A stretch of 27,424 bases of DNA. It comes from a virus. Location of the stretch: IMG/VR virus record IMGVR_UViG_3300009703_000086, positions 1-27,424 of that record; one strand, 5' to 3'. The notes below the pieces were generated by a model. That model had not been told where the DNA came from and ran no database searches. It saw nothing but the letters and a program-made list of their open reading frames with translations. The translations under genes and the position numbers were made by a program. Position 1 is the first letter of the stretch; the number at the start of each line of letters is the position of its first letter. Of this stretch, positions 12,446-22,836 are shown in pieces.

Positions 12446-15103
12446 TCATTTTATATCCAAACTAGCTACCGCATGTATATTACCAGCGGCAATTACCAAA
12501 TAATCTATTCTATCAACTGCAGAGGCAGCTGTAGATAAGGTAGGAGCTGTTCCTCCAGCCCATTTGAAAGCTGAGTTCCATGCAGCAGTTCTCGAACCAG
12601 TACCATCCTGTGTAATTATGATAGAACCTGATTGTCCAGCTACTTCATTATTTGGATCACCAAATGTTGTATTCTCATCTAAAGCTATAGAATGATGACA
12701 AGCAGCTCCAAAATCTAAAGTAATAGCATTTGATGAAGAAGTTGATGCTAATATTTCTACTGCAACACTATCATTAATAACTAAAGGACCAGTAATTGTA
12801 CCACCAGCTAAAGGCAACATAGTATCAGCATAAGCTTTTACTGATTGTTGACTAGGAACTGAAGTAGCACTATTAGAAGACATATTATCTTCATCTACTA
12901 GTGTTAGCTGTGTATTAGTATCTGGAGGAACTGCCCATTCCATACCATTAGAGGTATATCCAAGGAATTTATTAGTTCCACTAGGGGCTGCGTGTATAGC
13001 TAGTTTAACTTCTGCTATTGAATTATCTGCTAACTTACTACCTGCAATAGCTGCAGAAGCATTAATATCAGCATTTAATATAGCTCCATCTACAATCTTG
13101 GCAGATGTAACTGTATTATCTCCCGGTGTAGGAATAGTAACAGCTGATCCGCATTGCATTATAAATACATCAGCACCACTAGGAGGTCCAGCACAGAATG
13201 TAATTTCATCTGATGCTGATAATACAAAACCATCTAAACCAGAAGGATTAGTTCCAGCATTTGGTTTTTGTATAACACCATTTACACTAATTATAAGCTG
13301 TGCTGAATTAGTTACAGCTGCTGCACTACCACTAGTTGAACCTTCTTTTAAATCATATGCAACAATACTACCATTATAAGTAGGAGCATTTGTTGTATTC
13401 TGATTTGTTAATACAAGTATCTTAAAGTCACCTGTTGATGTTACTTCTCCCCATGCTGAACCGTCATAGACGTTCATTTTATCGGTTGAAGTATTGAAGT
13501 ATAAGTCACCAGCATCATTATTAGATCCCGGTGCTGAACTTGCTATACGATATCTAGCAAAGAAATCATTTACATCATCAGATAATGTTCTGACGTCATC
13601 TGTAGTAGGTAGTAATCTATGGAAATTATATGTATGACTTGATCCTGTTGAAGTTACTAATAAACCAGTACTAGCAGGTACAGCTGCACTATTCATACTA
13701 GATGGGAAACCGTTAATTGTTACATTATCAGATCCATTTCCAGCTGTTCTTGCTGTATTAGAACTACCACTTCCGTCTACAGTTACACCTGTAGCATCTT
13801 TAATACTAATTACAACACCAGCTGCTGGTATAGTTGTAGGGAAATTATCTTCATCAGCAATTGCTTCAAAACCACCGAATGGTACTAACTGGGCTGCAAC
13901 ATAATCTACAACAGCTCCAGAGGTTGGAATATGTGAGTCACTATCAGATATGGTAGTCTGTTCGCAACCTATCATACCAATCTCAACTGCATTAGATGCA
14001 ATCGTTACTGCTCCAGAATTAGCTAAAGTTACATCACCTGATATAGCCACAGCTGTAGGAACAGTAGAACCACTACCTACAATAATTTGACCATCAGGTA
14101 CTGCTGCAAGTTTAGTGTGTGCAATAGCTGCACTAGCATTAACGTCAGCATTAACAATACTTCCGTCTGCAATACTAGCAGAGACAACAGCGTCAGAAGC
14201 TAGTTGATCTGCTCCTACTGCATCATCAGCTATCATTGCTTGTTCCACAGCATCATTTGCTATAGTAACAGCACCTGTATTAGCTATAGTTATATCACCA
14301 GAAACTGAAACTTCTGTGGCCTTATTAGATCCATTACCTACAAGAATCTTAGCACTATCTAAGTCTTCAAATTTAGTAAATTCAATTGCTGCTCCAGCAG
14401 CTATATCAGCATTAACAATAGATCCATCTACTATTTTAGATGAATCAACTGAGTTAGCTGACATATGAGCCAAATCAACTGAGGCATTAACTAATTCAGA
14501 AGAATCTACAGAATCAGCAGCTAACATAGTAGCTGTAATTGTTCCTGTATCACCTGTTGTTACTACTGTTCCTGTTACGTTAGGAAGAGTAATTGTACGA
14601 TCAGCAGTAGGATCAGTAACCGTAAGAGTTGTCTCATATCCATCGTCTGTTGCTCCTTCAAATATAATTGTCGTGTCTTCACCCATGGTCATGTGACCCG
14701 TCATGGTATCACCAGTTGTAGACATCTTAGTTTCATCATACTCCATAGCTTTCCGTAGAAGCTGAGTCTGATTATTATTAAGATCTTCAGATGTAATAGA
14801 TGCACCCGGTGTATATGTTGCTCTTGGTGTAGGAGCACCCATATCTGTTTCAGGTCTTATTACTATCGTACCACTAGATAAATCAGCACCACCAATATGT
14901 ATGGTCTTTGCTGCTGTGTCTACGGTATATTCACGTGGGGAGGCGGATTCATTTATGGTAGAAGAAGTAAATGTTAGATTAACTGCGTCTAACGTTACTA
15001 CTACTTCTGTACCTTTGAATACATCAAAACTCCCAGAGTAGCTAAATGTATTCGCAACTCCCGTATTTTGGGAGTGTGTTTTTGTTACTTTTGTATGTGC
15101 CAT
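12446..15103 (-). CDS. gp17: Tail fibre protein (T7 gp17-like N-terminus)
   Basis: The 885-aa protein has a T7 tail-fibre N-terminal domain at about residues 1-125 (Phage_T7_tail type): SYSGSFDVFKGTEVVVTLD, a strand-rich middle, then ITSEDLNNNQTQLLRKAMEY at about 103-122. This domain anchors the fibre to the tail nozzle. Residues 130-410 are Ala/Asp/Ser-rich with repeated blocks of the type DDAVGADQLASDAVVSASIA and DGSIVNAD, expected of a trimeric beta shaft. A second mixed region follows, then a C-terminal block (about 790-885) with DFGAACHHSIALDENTTF and a YLVIAAG strand near the end. The distal part should contact the host. T7 gp17 is 553 aa, so this fibre is long. Confidence 0.92.
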   Translation of the reverse strand: MAHTKVTKTHSQNTGVANTFSYSGSFDVFKGTEVVVTLDAVNLTFTSSTINESASPREYTVDTAAKTIHIGGADLSSGTIVIRPETDMGAPTPRATYTPGASITSEDLNNNQTQLLRKAMEYDETKMSTTGDTMTGHMTMGEDTTIIFEGATDDGYETTLTVTDPTADRTITLPNVTGTVVTTGDTGTITATMLAADSVDSSELVNASVDLAHMSANSVDSSKIVDGSIVNADIAAGAAIEFTKFEDLDSAKILVGNGSNKATEVSVSGDITIANTGAVTIANDAVEQAMIADDAVGADQLASDAVVSASIADGSIVNADVNASAAIAHTKLAAVPDGQIIVGSGSTVPTAVAISGDVTLANSGAVTIASNAVEIGMIGCEQTTISDSDSHIPTSGAVVDYVAAQLVPFGGFEAIADEDNFPTTIPAAGVVISIKDATGVTVDGSGSSNTARTAGNGSDNVTINGFPSSMNSAAVPASTGLLVTSTGSSHTYNFHRLLPTTDDVRTLSDDVNDFFARYRIASSAPGSNNDAGDLYFNTSTDKMNVYDGSAWGEVTSTGDFKILVLTNQNTTNAPTYNGSIVAYDLKEGSTSGSAAAVTNSAQLIISVNGVIQKPNAGTNPSGLDGFVLSASDEITFCAGPPSGADVFIMQCGSAVTIPTPGDNTVTSAKIVDGAILNADINASAAIAGSKLADNSIAEVKLAIHAAPSGTNKFLGYTSNGMEWAVPPDTNTQLTLVDEDNMSSNSATSVPSQQSVKAYADTMLPLAGGTITGPLVINDSVAVEILASTSSSNAITLDFGAACHHSIALDENTTFGDPNNEVAGQSGSIIITQDGTGSRTAAWNSAFKWAGGTAPTLSTAASAVDRIDYLVIAAGNIHAVASLDIK

Positions 15104-15108
15104 TTAGT

Positions 15109-18100
15109 TTACTTAGGGATATTTAGTAAGTTATGAGTGTCACTCAAACTTCTTCTATTAGCTGCTCTTTGGAATCGTGCCTCTTCTTTTAGTTTTATAA
15201 CTTCTGGATGGTTTCGTAAATCAGCCCAAGCTTGGTCAAGTATACGATTAAATAATCTGCGTAAAACTATATTATGTTCATAAGCTTTCATTGGATCTAA
15301 TGAAAAATTACCTGATAATTTATCTTGCTTCATTTTTTGTAAAGAAGCTTGGATAGAAGTAGAGGCTGCTAATTTATTTAATTCAGCTTCTAAATTGTAA
15401 CTACCTATTCGACTTTGTAATAAAGATCTTATTTCAGGATGTTCATGTAATCTAGTACCATCGGGTGCTGTATAAGCAAACAATCTCATATCATAGCCAC
15501 TTTGGAATAAGAAAGAACGACCTGCTCCTTTATCTAAATTAATTTGTATAGGACTTACTGCGTTAAAAGCTCTTGTAAAGAAATTATAACTCTGTATAGG
15601 TTTACCATTTAACATATCATATTTAATTGGTAACGCACCTTTTAATACAGGATTACGATTATTTACATGATCCCAAAAATTTGAGCCTAATTCTCTCATA
15701 GCTGGATTTAAAAGTTTACCTATATCATTTCTTAATGCAGCTAAAGGTAATTGATTATTAGCTAAATTAGCAGCAATTTTATTCATTTTAAAACCACCAC
15801 CTTCACCACCTAATACATCAAATAATTGATTGACACCTTGTAAATAAGTTTTACTTGTTACACTTTTACCAAGAGCAGCTACTACAAGTTGAAATCTTTC
15901 TTCAGCAAATTGTGGTCCCATCAATTCTAAGTTATCACCAATATCTGCAATATTAGCCATAACTAAGTTGAATGGTTCAAATGAATCGTATGATATCCAA
16001 GCATCTCCAATCTTAATACTACGTGGCGACCAACCTGAATCTATCCACATCTGTCTTTGAGAAGCATGAGCTGGACCATTACCAGTCATTTGGCCTGACA
16101 TGTATTTATGTACTAAGCCATATGTCACTAGTGTACCCATAGCTTGCCTACCTAAAATTAAACTTTTAGCAGCCTGTAGATCAGATATAGATTCAATACC
16201 ATATTTTAACAAACCTCCCTGTTTAATAGCATCAGGGGTTGCACCTAATATAGCTCTTGATTCATCAACTATAGCCCCTACAAGTGGTATGTTTTTAACT
16301 GACATTCTTAATCCATTTATACCTGTTCTAGCAAATAAGAAGAAAGGTTTAGTTAATGGATATCTATTCATCAATTCATCCAGACCTTTTGTAAAGCCTT
16401 TGAGTTCTGTAGTTAAAGTTACTTCTTTAAAGTTCTTATCTAAGAAAGCATCCTTAGTAATATCAAGTACACCATCTTCATTATGTAATCTTTTAAATTC
16501 AATATCTTCTATTTTCTCAAGCATCTTAGGGTTAATTTCTATATGATCCCCTGATTCAGCCATTACTTGTTCAATAGCTTTTTTCCTTGATCTTGCTTTT
16601 GATAATAACCATCTAAAGGTATCATCTGTAGCACCCATTACACGAGAAGACCATGTAAATAATTTATTACTATTTGCTTCTCTAGCAGCATTAGCTATAT
16701 AAAAAGCAGCTTTATCTCCATTAGTTCCATTACGTTCAACCCACTCACCTAATAATGTGAAATTTGCATCAGATCGTGAATACTTAGTATATCTAGTTTT
16801 GATTGTTGCTAGTTCACCTGTAAAGTTTGCATCTAAATTAGCTCTAAATACTTTCAATGCGTCTGGGATTAAATCAAACATAGCATGAGTTGAAGAAGCA
16901 GCTGATCTTAAAGCAGCTATATCACCAGTAAAAGGTAGTCTAAGTGTAGAACCTAATAATGTTGATACTTCATTGAGATATGCATTAGCTGCAGTACCCA
17001 TAATAGCTCTAAGTGGTGTTTTAGGGCTACTTAAAATACTATTAACCATGACTGCACCTAACTCCTTAGTCAGGATACCTTGTCTAGTTACATCTGCAAA
17101 TTCTCCTCCTCTTAACTTTTGACGCATCCAATTATCAAAGTCTTTGAAATTCTTGATTTTACTAGACATAGAGAATACTTCTAGTATACCTTGTGCTAAT
17201 TCATCAGACTCACTATTTCTTAAGAATTGCATCATTAACCGTACACCATCTATAGTCTCATCATGTAGGTCAGCTGTACGTGCAGCTAAAGCAGCTTTAC
17301 GTTGAGCTTGAGGGAGTCTTCTGTATTCATCTGAAATCAAATATCTAGACCTTTTTACATTAGTCAGGCCAAATGCTAACTTCTCTGCTATAGGTTTAGT
17401 TATAGCATCGGTAGCAAATATATCAGATATCTTATGTAGTTCACGTCCTACATTACTTAAGTCTCGTATTTCTTTAAATAAAGATTGATTAATTAGATCA
17501 GCAGTAACAATATTTTCTAATAAATTCTCATCACCACCTTCTTTTAATCCTTTTATAATTGGTTCCCAAAACTCTTCTGGAGTTAAGTTAGATGTATTAC
17601 CACCAATAGTTTCTTGGAATCTACGAAATGCAGGTTCAAAAACATCTTGAAATTTCAAGCCTTGTAAATCTATATCATTAAGTAACCCTTGTACATACGG
17701 ATCACCTAATAATTCAGTAGCTTTCGTCTTTAAGAAATCTTCAATAAATTCTGGTGATTTAGTAAACAGTTCAGATTGTCTACCTGTAATAACAGGATCA
17801 ACAGAACCAGCCCCTATATTATCAAGAGCATCAATTTGTCTTAAAATTTTAGCTGCACTATTTGTTGATAAAAGATTACCTTGACTAAATTCAGATGCAG
17901 GACCATTCTTGGCTGCTCTAAATCTGGTACCTTTATTTACGTTTGGTACTTGTATAGTATTTGCTTCTTGAAGAAGTTGAGCTCTTCCTAATTCATCATG
18001 TTGATCTGCAACATTATTTAAGATTCTACCTAGTTCAGTATTCTCAATTGCCTTAAGAGCTTGGTTCATATCTTTGATAGCAGCTCTTTGTTGTACAACT

Positions 18101-19254
18101 GGTAATCCTTTATAACTATCCCCAAGTATAGCAAATATCTTCATCACAGCACCTGACATTCCAGCCGCTTCTAATGTATTTTTAAATTGCTTTACAAATG
18201 GATGGTCATATTCATTTATAGCTATAAGACTAATGGCTTCTTTTGCAATTGGCCAATCTCCTAGAAAAGTATGTTCTTCAAGTAGATTTGCTACATTTTC
18301 ATCATTAAATCTATGTCGTGAAGCCGTCATCCAAATAGCTTCATGAATCATAGCTTGTTGTATGACTCCTTGAGAATTAACCCATCCAGCAGTTTTAGCA
18401 AGTTGAGGTGTATACTTTAAAGCTTTTGGAGCAACTGCTAAACCTTTTAAGCCTTTTGCTACAAATCCTACAGGTATAGCGAATTCACCTATAACTGAAG
18501 TGACATCTCCCATACGTGTACCAGTCCATGGTTCTTTTAAACCAATAGAACCTAAAGGATCCCATTTTGTATCTGCACCATATCTTGAATCCCATGGACT
18601 TTTCCCAGATAATGGTCTACCAATATATATTTCTGGTAATTTTAAAACATCATTAACTATATTATAAGCCGACTTTGATATAGTATGTCCAGCTTCCATT
18701 ACATTTGTTCCAAAATCTGCTGTACCAGATCCTGAAGTAAACATATGCTTTCTATTCCAATAAAGCTCTGCCTTATCATCTGCTTTACCCATACCCGGGC
18801 CAATAAGAAATGGGAAGCTCCCAGCTAGCATTTGGCCCAAATGGAAATTCGGTGTGTCACCATATATTGCTTGATAATTAGGATGCTTAGGATTATTTTC
18901 TCCTTCTTCCCAAGGTATATGACCTTTTAAAGGTTCATAATGTGGGTGATTTCTTATATCTTTATGCTGTTTACCAGTCTCGTAAGGCTGTTTTTTAGCA
19001 TCTATCTGTTGAGAAGAGTGTATTATATTAGGTGTAAGAGCTTGTTGTTCTTCAGCGTTTTGAATGTGCCGATTTAAACCTTCAGTCTCTCCTTTAATAC
19101 CACCTTCTTCATCTAAATTTTCAGGTTTAATAGTACCTGCTGCTTGTTCTTGTAAAAGATTTTGCCTTCGTTGTTCCCAATAAGATTCTTGATTGAGATC
19201 CGAAGCAGTTAGATTATACCCCGTAGGGTCATCAAACATTTCTTCGCGTTCCAT
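15109..19254 (-). CDS. gp16: Internal virion protein D (T7 gp16-like ejection protein)
   Basis: At 1381 aa this is the largest protein and sits just before the tail fibre, matching T7 gp16 (1318 aa). Long helical stretches alternate with a few hydrophobic patches, such as residues 252-276 (VTSVIGEFAIPVGFV onward) and about 140-156. T7 gp16 has an N-terminal soluble lytic transglycosylase domain, but I see no catalytic Glu-Ser motif or GLMQ-type motif in the first 200 residues, which are instead hydrophilic and His/Pro/Asn-rich. The protein is probably ejected with the genome to form the inner-membrane part of the channel. Any wall-opening activity would have to come from elsewhere. It starts ATG at 19254, three bases after the gp15 stop. 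Confidence 0.85.
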   Translation of the reverse strand: MEREEMFDDPTGYNLTASDLNQESYWEQRRQNLLQEQAAGTIKPENLDEEGGIKGETEGLNRHIQNAEEQQALTPNIIHSSQQIDAKKQPYETGKQHKDIRNHPHYEPLKGHIPWEEGENNPKHPNYQAIYGDTPNFHLGQMLAGSFPFLIGPGMGKADDKAELYWNRKHMFTSGSGTADFGTNVMEAGHTISKSAYNIVNDVLKLPEIYIGRPLSGKSPWDSRYGADTKWDPLGSIGLKEPWTGTRMGDVTSVIGEFAIPVGFVAKGLKGLAVAPKALKYTPQLAKTAGWVNSQGVIQQAMIHEAIWMTASRHRFNDENVANLLEEHTFLGDWPIAKEAISLIAINEYDHPFVKQFKNTLEAAGMSGAVMKIFAILGDSYKGLPVVQQRAAIKDMNQALKAIENTELGRILNNVADQHDELGRAQLLQEANTIQVPNVNKGTRFRAAKNGPASEFSQGNLLSTNSAAKILRQIDALDNIGAGSVDPVITGRQSELFTKSPEFIEDFLKTKATELLGDPYVQGLLNDIDLQGLKFQDVFEPAFRRFQETIGGNTSNLTPEEFWEPIIKGLKEGGDENLLENIVTADLINQSLFKEIRDLSNVGRELHKISDIFATDAITKPIAEKLAFGLTNVKRSRYLISDEYRRLPQAQRKAALAARTADLHDETIDGVRLMMQFLRNSESDELAQGILEVFSMSSKIKNFKDFDNWMRQKLRGGEFADVTRQGILTKELGAVMVNSILSSPKTPLRAIMGTAANAYLNEVSTLLGSTLRLPFTGDIAALRSAASSTHAMFDLIPDALKVFRANLDANFTGELATIKTRYTKYSRSDANFTLLGEWVERNGTNGDKAAFYIANAAREANSNKLFTWSSRVMGATDDTFRWLLSKARSRKKAIEQVMAESGDHIEINPKMLEKIEDIEFKRLHNEDGVLDITKDAFLDKNFKEVTLTTELKGFTKGLDELMNRYPLTKPFFLFARTGINGLRMSVKNIPLVGAIVDESRAILGATPDAIKQGGLLKYGIESISDLQAAKSLILGRQAMGTLVTYGLVHKYMSGQMTGNGPAHASQRQMWIDSGWSPRSIKIGDAWISYDSFEPFNLVMANIADIGDNLELMGPQFAEERFQLVVAALGKSVTSKTYLQGVNQLFDVLGGEGGGFKMNKIAANLANNQLPLAALRNDIGKLLNPAMRELGSNFWDHVNNRNPVLKGALPIKYDMLNGKPIQSYNFFTRAFNAVSPIQINLDKGAGRSFLFQSGYDMRLFAYTAPDGTRLHEHPEIRSLLQSRIGSYNLEAELNKLAASTSIQASLQKMKQDKLSGNFSLDPMKAYEHNIVLRRLFNRILDQAWADLRNHPEVIKLKEEARFQRAANRRSLSDTHNLLNIPK

Positions 19255-19257
19255 ATA

Positions 19258-22065
19258 TTAAACGGTATATAATTCAAGAGCTAGCCCTTGTAAATTAGGT
19301 GATAAAACTGGAGAACCGGGTATATTCCAAAATGATTGTAAGTATGATCCATTTTTATTTAAAGTGAATCCCTTATTATCATCATTGAATTTTATATTAT
19401 ATTCATTAGGATTGAAATTCTTCGTTTTATGAAGTTCCTTTAATTTTTTAAAATCCTTTTTACTAATTTGTACCCACTGCCCACCAATATAAACTTCTGT
19501 AACTTTGCCTAGTGGTAATCCAAAAACAGCTTGCCCAAGATTTGTAGCTTGATCTGAGGTAACTTCACGTGTAATCAGTTCAGGTCGTGTATTTTGGGAT
19601 ATTGTAGGAGGTATTAATTGTTGTTTATTCTTATCATATTCTACTTTTGCTTTATTATAGTCAGTTACAGCTTTTATATACGCTATTCTATTTTCGCTAC
19701 CATCTCCAAAATCTTCTGGTACAGGTTCGACTGGAGGTGGTCCTAATATCTCAATAGCATTTTGTTCCCAATCAAATGGTTCATTATCTGAAACATTATC
19801 ACTATCAATTTGAGACATAAAATCGACTGCTTCAATTTTACCTTGTATAACCGATTTTGGAGTTGGTTTATATCCAATTCTTCTATGAAACTCAGATAAA
19901 TCTTGCGCTTTTAAAGCTTCATTAAAGGAACTATAACCGGGTAAACTTAAGTCTGGATCACCAGATGATAGCTGCCAATTTACTAAATCTTCTACACTAA
20001 ATTTTGGATATAATCTAGCTAGATCATAATAGATTTGAGCAATACCACCTTTTAAACCATTCGATTCAACATATAATTTTAAATCTAACCATTCTTTTGA
20101 CTCTATATCTAATCCCGGAATAAGAGCTTCAGTACCTGTAATGAGTTGCCCTTGCTTTTTTGATTGAATAATTGAATCGATAAACTCTTTACCTTGATCG
20201 ATTTGCAGTTTATAATCTTTCTGTAATACTGATGCTTTATCTCTACCTATAAAAGGTCTTGGTTTGAGATATTTCTTTACTGTATCCCGATCAGCTGTGG
20301 CACCAGATTCATTTGGTTTCAATCCAAGTTTATATTGCATCTCATCTCTAGCTAAATCATAAGCTGCTTTAGGTGAATACTTATCCGTATTCAGATAATG
20401 TTGATAAGCCGATAAGAAATCAGCCGTTACTCTCTGATTAATCTCATCCAGCTCATATGGTGTTACGGACATGCCAGACACATCGAAAGCGTCTCCAAGA
20501 GAATCTTTTATAAGCTGCTCATAACCAACTCCATGACTTCCACTTTTTGCAAACTGATGACCACTCATGATAGCTGCAGAATTACTCTGAGCAAAACCGG
20601 GAAGATTTCTGATTTTAGCCATCGTTGATGGCCATGCATCTTTAGTGTCATATCCGGTTAGATAGCCACGACCAGATTCATGCTTCCCTGCTAATATTTT
20701 TTCAGCTCTATTTATTATTGCCTGTTGATCTGCTTGTCCTTTTGTATATATGTCTGTTATCCAATCAGGAGTTGGAACTTCAGATCCACTGCCAGTTAAT
20801 TGCCTCCATTTAGCTTCTATAGCCTCTATTTCCCCCTTGTTTAAATACTCTCTATTTTGCCCTTTAAGATAGGTATCAATATAACCACCGGGTTGCTGGG
20901 CATCTTTAATCTCAATTTCATACTCAGCTCCAAGTCTCGTTAAGCGCTTCTTTTCAGAAGTAATAAATGTCTCTTCTTGATTGTTATATGTGGTTAATAT
21001 ACTCTCTAATCTATCATTATGTGTCTGAGAAAAAAACTTATCTTTATGAATAGGATTTGAACTCTTCTGTGTTTTCCAAATGTTCTTTAGTTGTCTTGGC
21101 GTAATAGTTCCGTTATGTAAAGCTGATACTAATAAATTCTCTACTTCATCCCACGCACCAAGCATACCTAATGGATCATCATTATCATCATGAGTACCAG
21201 ATATTTTAGTTAATAAACCATTTAGGTTGGGATTTTCAGAAGTAATGAATTCATCTAAATATTGTAACCTAGAATTTCTAGAACTTATTATATTATAATT
21301 CTTACGATACTTACCCATCATAGAATTTTTTGCTTTTGATTCTGCACCAAATTCTATTTGATTTGTTTCTGGATTTACATAATCATTTATCTTTTCTAGT
21401 TCTAGCATTTCTTTACTAAAACCATTTATACCATTCTGTTCTCTTAATTCACTAACAGCTTGATCTAATAAAGCTTCTTTAACAAGAGGTGATAATTCAT
21501 GTCTACCATGGGCATCTTTAAAAGATACTGGTTCCTCAAATCCTTCAATTTGAAATGTATTAACTCCTTTAGCCATTAAATGATTTAACTTATCTGGTAA
21601 GGATTGTTTATAAAGCCCAAGCTTCCGTCTAGCATAAGCAACTTGAGCATGGGGGGATAGTTTAGCAAATCTATCAGCGTCTTCATAATATGCACCATTA
21701 ACCAGCATATCATATTTTATTTTATGATGAGCTATATCAATATCTTCAGCGTCATTAAAACGCTTTGCCATTTCAGCAACTTTTCTTGCTCTATCTTTTT
21801 TCTCAGCTTCAATACCTTCTTTTTCTTTTTTCTTCATACGTTCGGAATAAAGAAAAGGTACTAAGCCACCTTCACCAGATGCTATATTTGGAGAACCAAA
21901 CCTTTGGCCTACAAGTAAGTCAGTTGCTTTTCCAATATTATTAAGAGTATCTTTCTCTTGCTCTCTTTGGAAAGCAATTCTATCTTTAGAATTTTGTTTA
22001 AGGGAGTTCATGACCTTTCGGTCTCTTCGCTTCAACCTTTCAATGTTTTCTCTATATGTTGGCAT
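19258..22065 (-). CDS. gp15: Internal virion protein C (T7 gp15-like)
   Basis: The 935-aa protein follows gp14 directly and precedes the largest gene, as gp15 does in T7 (747 aa). The first 105 or so residues are strongly charged (many Lys/Glu/Arg, for example NIERLKRRDRKVMN) and probably helical. The middle is long and mostly helical without a clear enzyme motif, and the C-terminal quarter is Pro/Asn-rich. No transmembrane segment is obvious. In T7, gp15 and gp16 are ejected into the cell and form the periplasmic tunnel with DNA-pulling activity; the same role is inferred here from gene order and size. Sequence identity to T7 itself is not visible by eye. Confidence 0.8.
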   Translation of the reverse strand: MPTYRENIERLKRRDRKVMNSLKQNSKDRIAFQREQEKDTLNNIGKATDLLVGQRFGSPNIASGEGGLVPFLYSERMKKKEKEGIEAEKKDRARKVAEMAKRFNDAEDIDIAHHKIKYDMLVNGAYYEDADRFAKLSPHAQVAYARRKLGLYKQSLPDKLNHLMAKGVNTFQIEGFEEPVSFKDAHGRHELSPLVKEALLDQAVSELREQNGINGFSKEMLELEKINDYVNPETNQIEFGAESKAKNSMMGKYRKNYNIISSRNSRLQYLDEFITSENPNLNGLLTKISGTHDDNDDPLGMLGAWDEVENLLVSALHNGTITPRQLKNIWKTQKSSNPIHKDKFFSQTHNDRLESILTTYNNQEETFITSEKKRLTRLGAEYEIEIKDAQQPGGYIDTYLKGQNREYLNKGEIEAIEAKWRQLTGSGSEVPTPDWITDIYTKGQADQQAIINRAEKILAGKHESGRGYLTGYDTKDAWPSTMAKIRNLPGFAQSNSAAIMSGHQFAKSGSHGVGYEQLIKDSLGDAFDVSGMSVTPYELDEINQRVTADFLSAYQHYLNTDKYSPKAAYDLARDEMQYKLGLKPNESGATADRDTVKKYLKPRPFIGRDKASVLQKDYKLQIDQGKEFIDSIIQSKKQGQLITGTEALIPGLDIESKEWLDLKLYVESNGLKGGIAQIYYDLARLYPKFSVEDLVNWQLSSGDPDLSLPGYSSFNEALKAQDLSEFHRRIGYKPTPKSVIQGKIEAVDFMSQIDSDNVSDNEPFDWEQNAIEILGPPPVEPVPEDFGDGSENRIAYIKAVTDYNKAKVEYDKNKQQLIPPTISQNTRPELITREVTSDQATNLGQAVFGLPLGKVTEVYIGGQWVQISKKDFKKLKELHKTKNFNPNEYNIKFNDDNKGFTLNKNGSYLQSFWNIPGSPVLSPNLQGLALELYTV

Positions 22066-22836
22066 TTAAGTGCTCCATGCTTCAGACCAATTTGTTGTTC
22101 CATCTGATAATGTCGGGATCTCAGGTACAGCAGTTCCTAACTCCCAATCAGAAAACCCTGTATTCTGTACGTTGTATTTTTTCATACCAGTTGGTTTTGG
22201 ATTTGTTAGTTTACTAAAGCCATATGTTTGTAATGCAGAACCTGCTATATCTAACATTAAACCAGCTGAAGAAGGCATTGCTTCTAATTCTGGTGGTACA
22301 GGTGTATGACCATGAGCTGGTGGGAATCGTACTTTGTCGTATAGTTTATCTAGTTTAGTAGAAGCATCAATATGTGCTCCTTCTTTCTTAAGTGCAGCAT
22401 CATCTTGAGCCAGAATCAATGTATTCATTTCTTTAGCCATTGCAAAACCTTTCTTCTTAGCACTTGAAGCAGCTAATCTAGCAGCTGATGCACCAGTTTG
22501 AGTTCCCGCATATTCATTCTCATACATTTTAATGATTTCATCTTGTAATTTGAATGAACTATTGGCAAACATTTGATCTAATTGTTCATCTACTTGCTGC
22601 CATTGATTCACCATAGCACTGAATACTTGCTCTTTTTCTATTTCATATTCCGCTACATCATTGAAATATTGAGCATTATCTAATTTTACTTCATTAATGT
22701 AATTCTGATTTTCATATTGATGTTGCTTGAGTCTCTGTCTATTACGAGCAGCAACTCCAGCTTTTTTTGTTTGATGTTCTCCGATTGACCCTACGGTATT
22801 AATGGCAAACATCCCTGCTGATACTGGATCGCACAC
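22066..22836 (-). CDS. gp14: Internal virion protein B (T7 gp14-like)
   Basis: The 256-aa protein starts MCDPVSAGMFAINTVGSIGE, the hydrophobic Met-Cys beginning seen in many gp14-like proteins. A long alpha-helical, Gln/Asn/Glu-rich middle follows (about 25-160) with a GTQTGASAARLAAS segment (112-125) resembling the GTQSAAS region of T7 gp14. T7 gp14 is 196 aa; it leaves the virion at infection and forms the outer-membrane part of the ejection channel. Placement between gp13-like and gp15-like genes supports the call. A GC-poor Pro/Gly-rich stretch follows near 173-185. The stop lies one base before the next start (22065). Confidence 0.85.
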   Translation of the reverse strand: MCDPVSAGMFAINTVGSIGEHQTKKAGVAARNRQRLKQHQYENQNYINEVKLDNAQYFNDVAEYEIEKEQVFSAMVNQWQQVDEQLDQMFANSSFKLQDEIIKMYENEYAGTQTGASAARLAASSAKKKGFAMAKEMNTLILAQDDAALKKEGAHIDASTKLDKLYDKVRFPPAHGHTPVPPELEAMPSSAGLMLDIAGSALQTYGFSKLTNPKPTGMKKYNVQNTGFSDWELGTAVPEIPTLSDGTTNWSEAWST

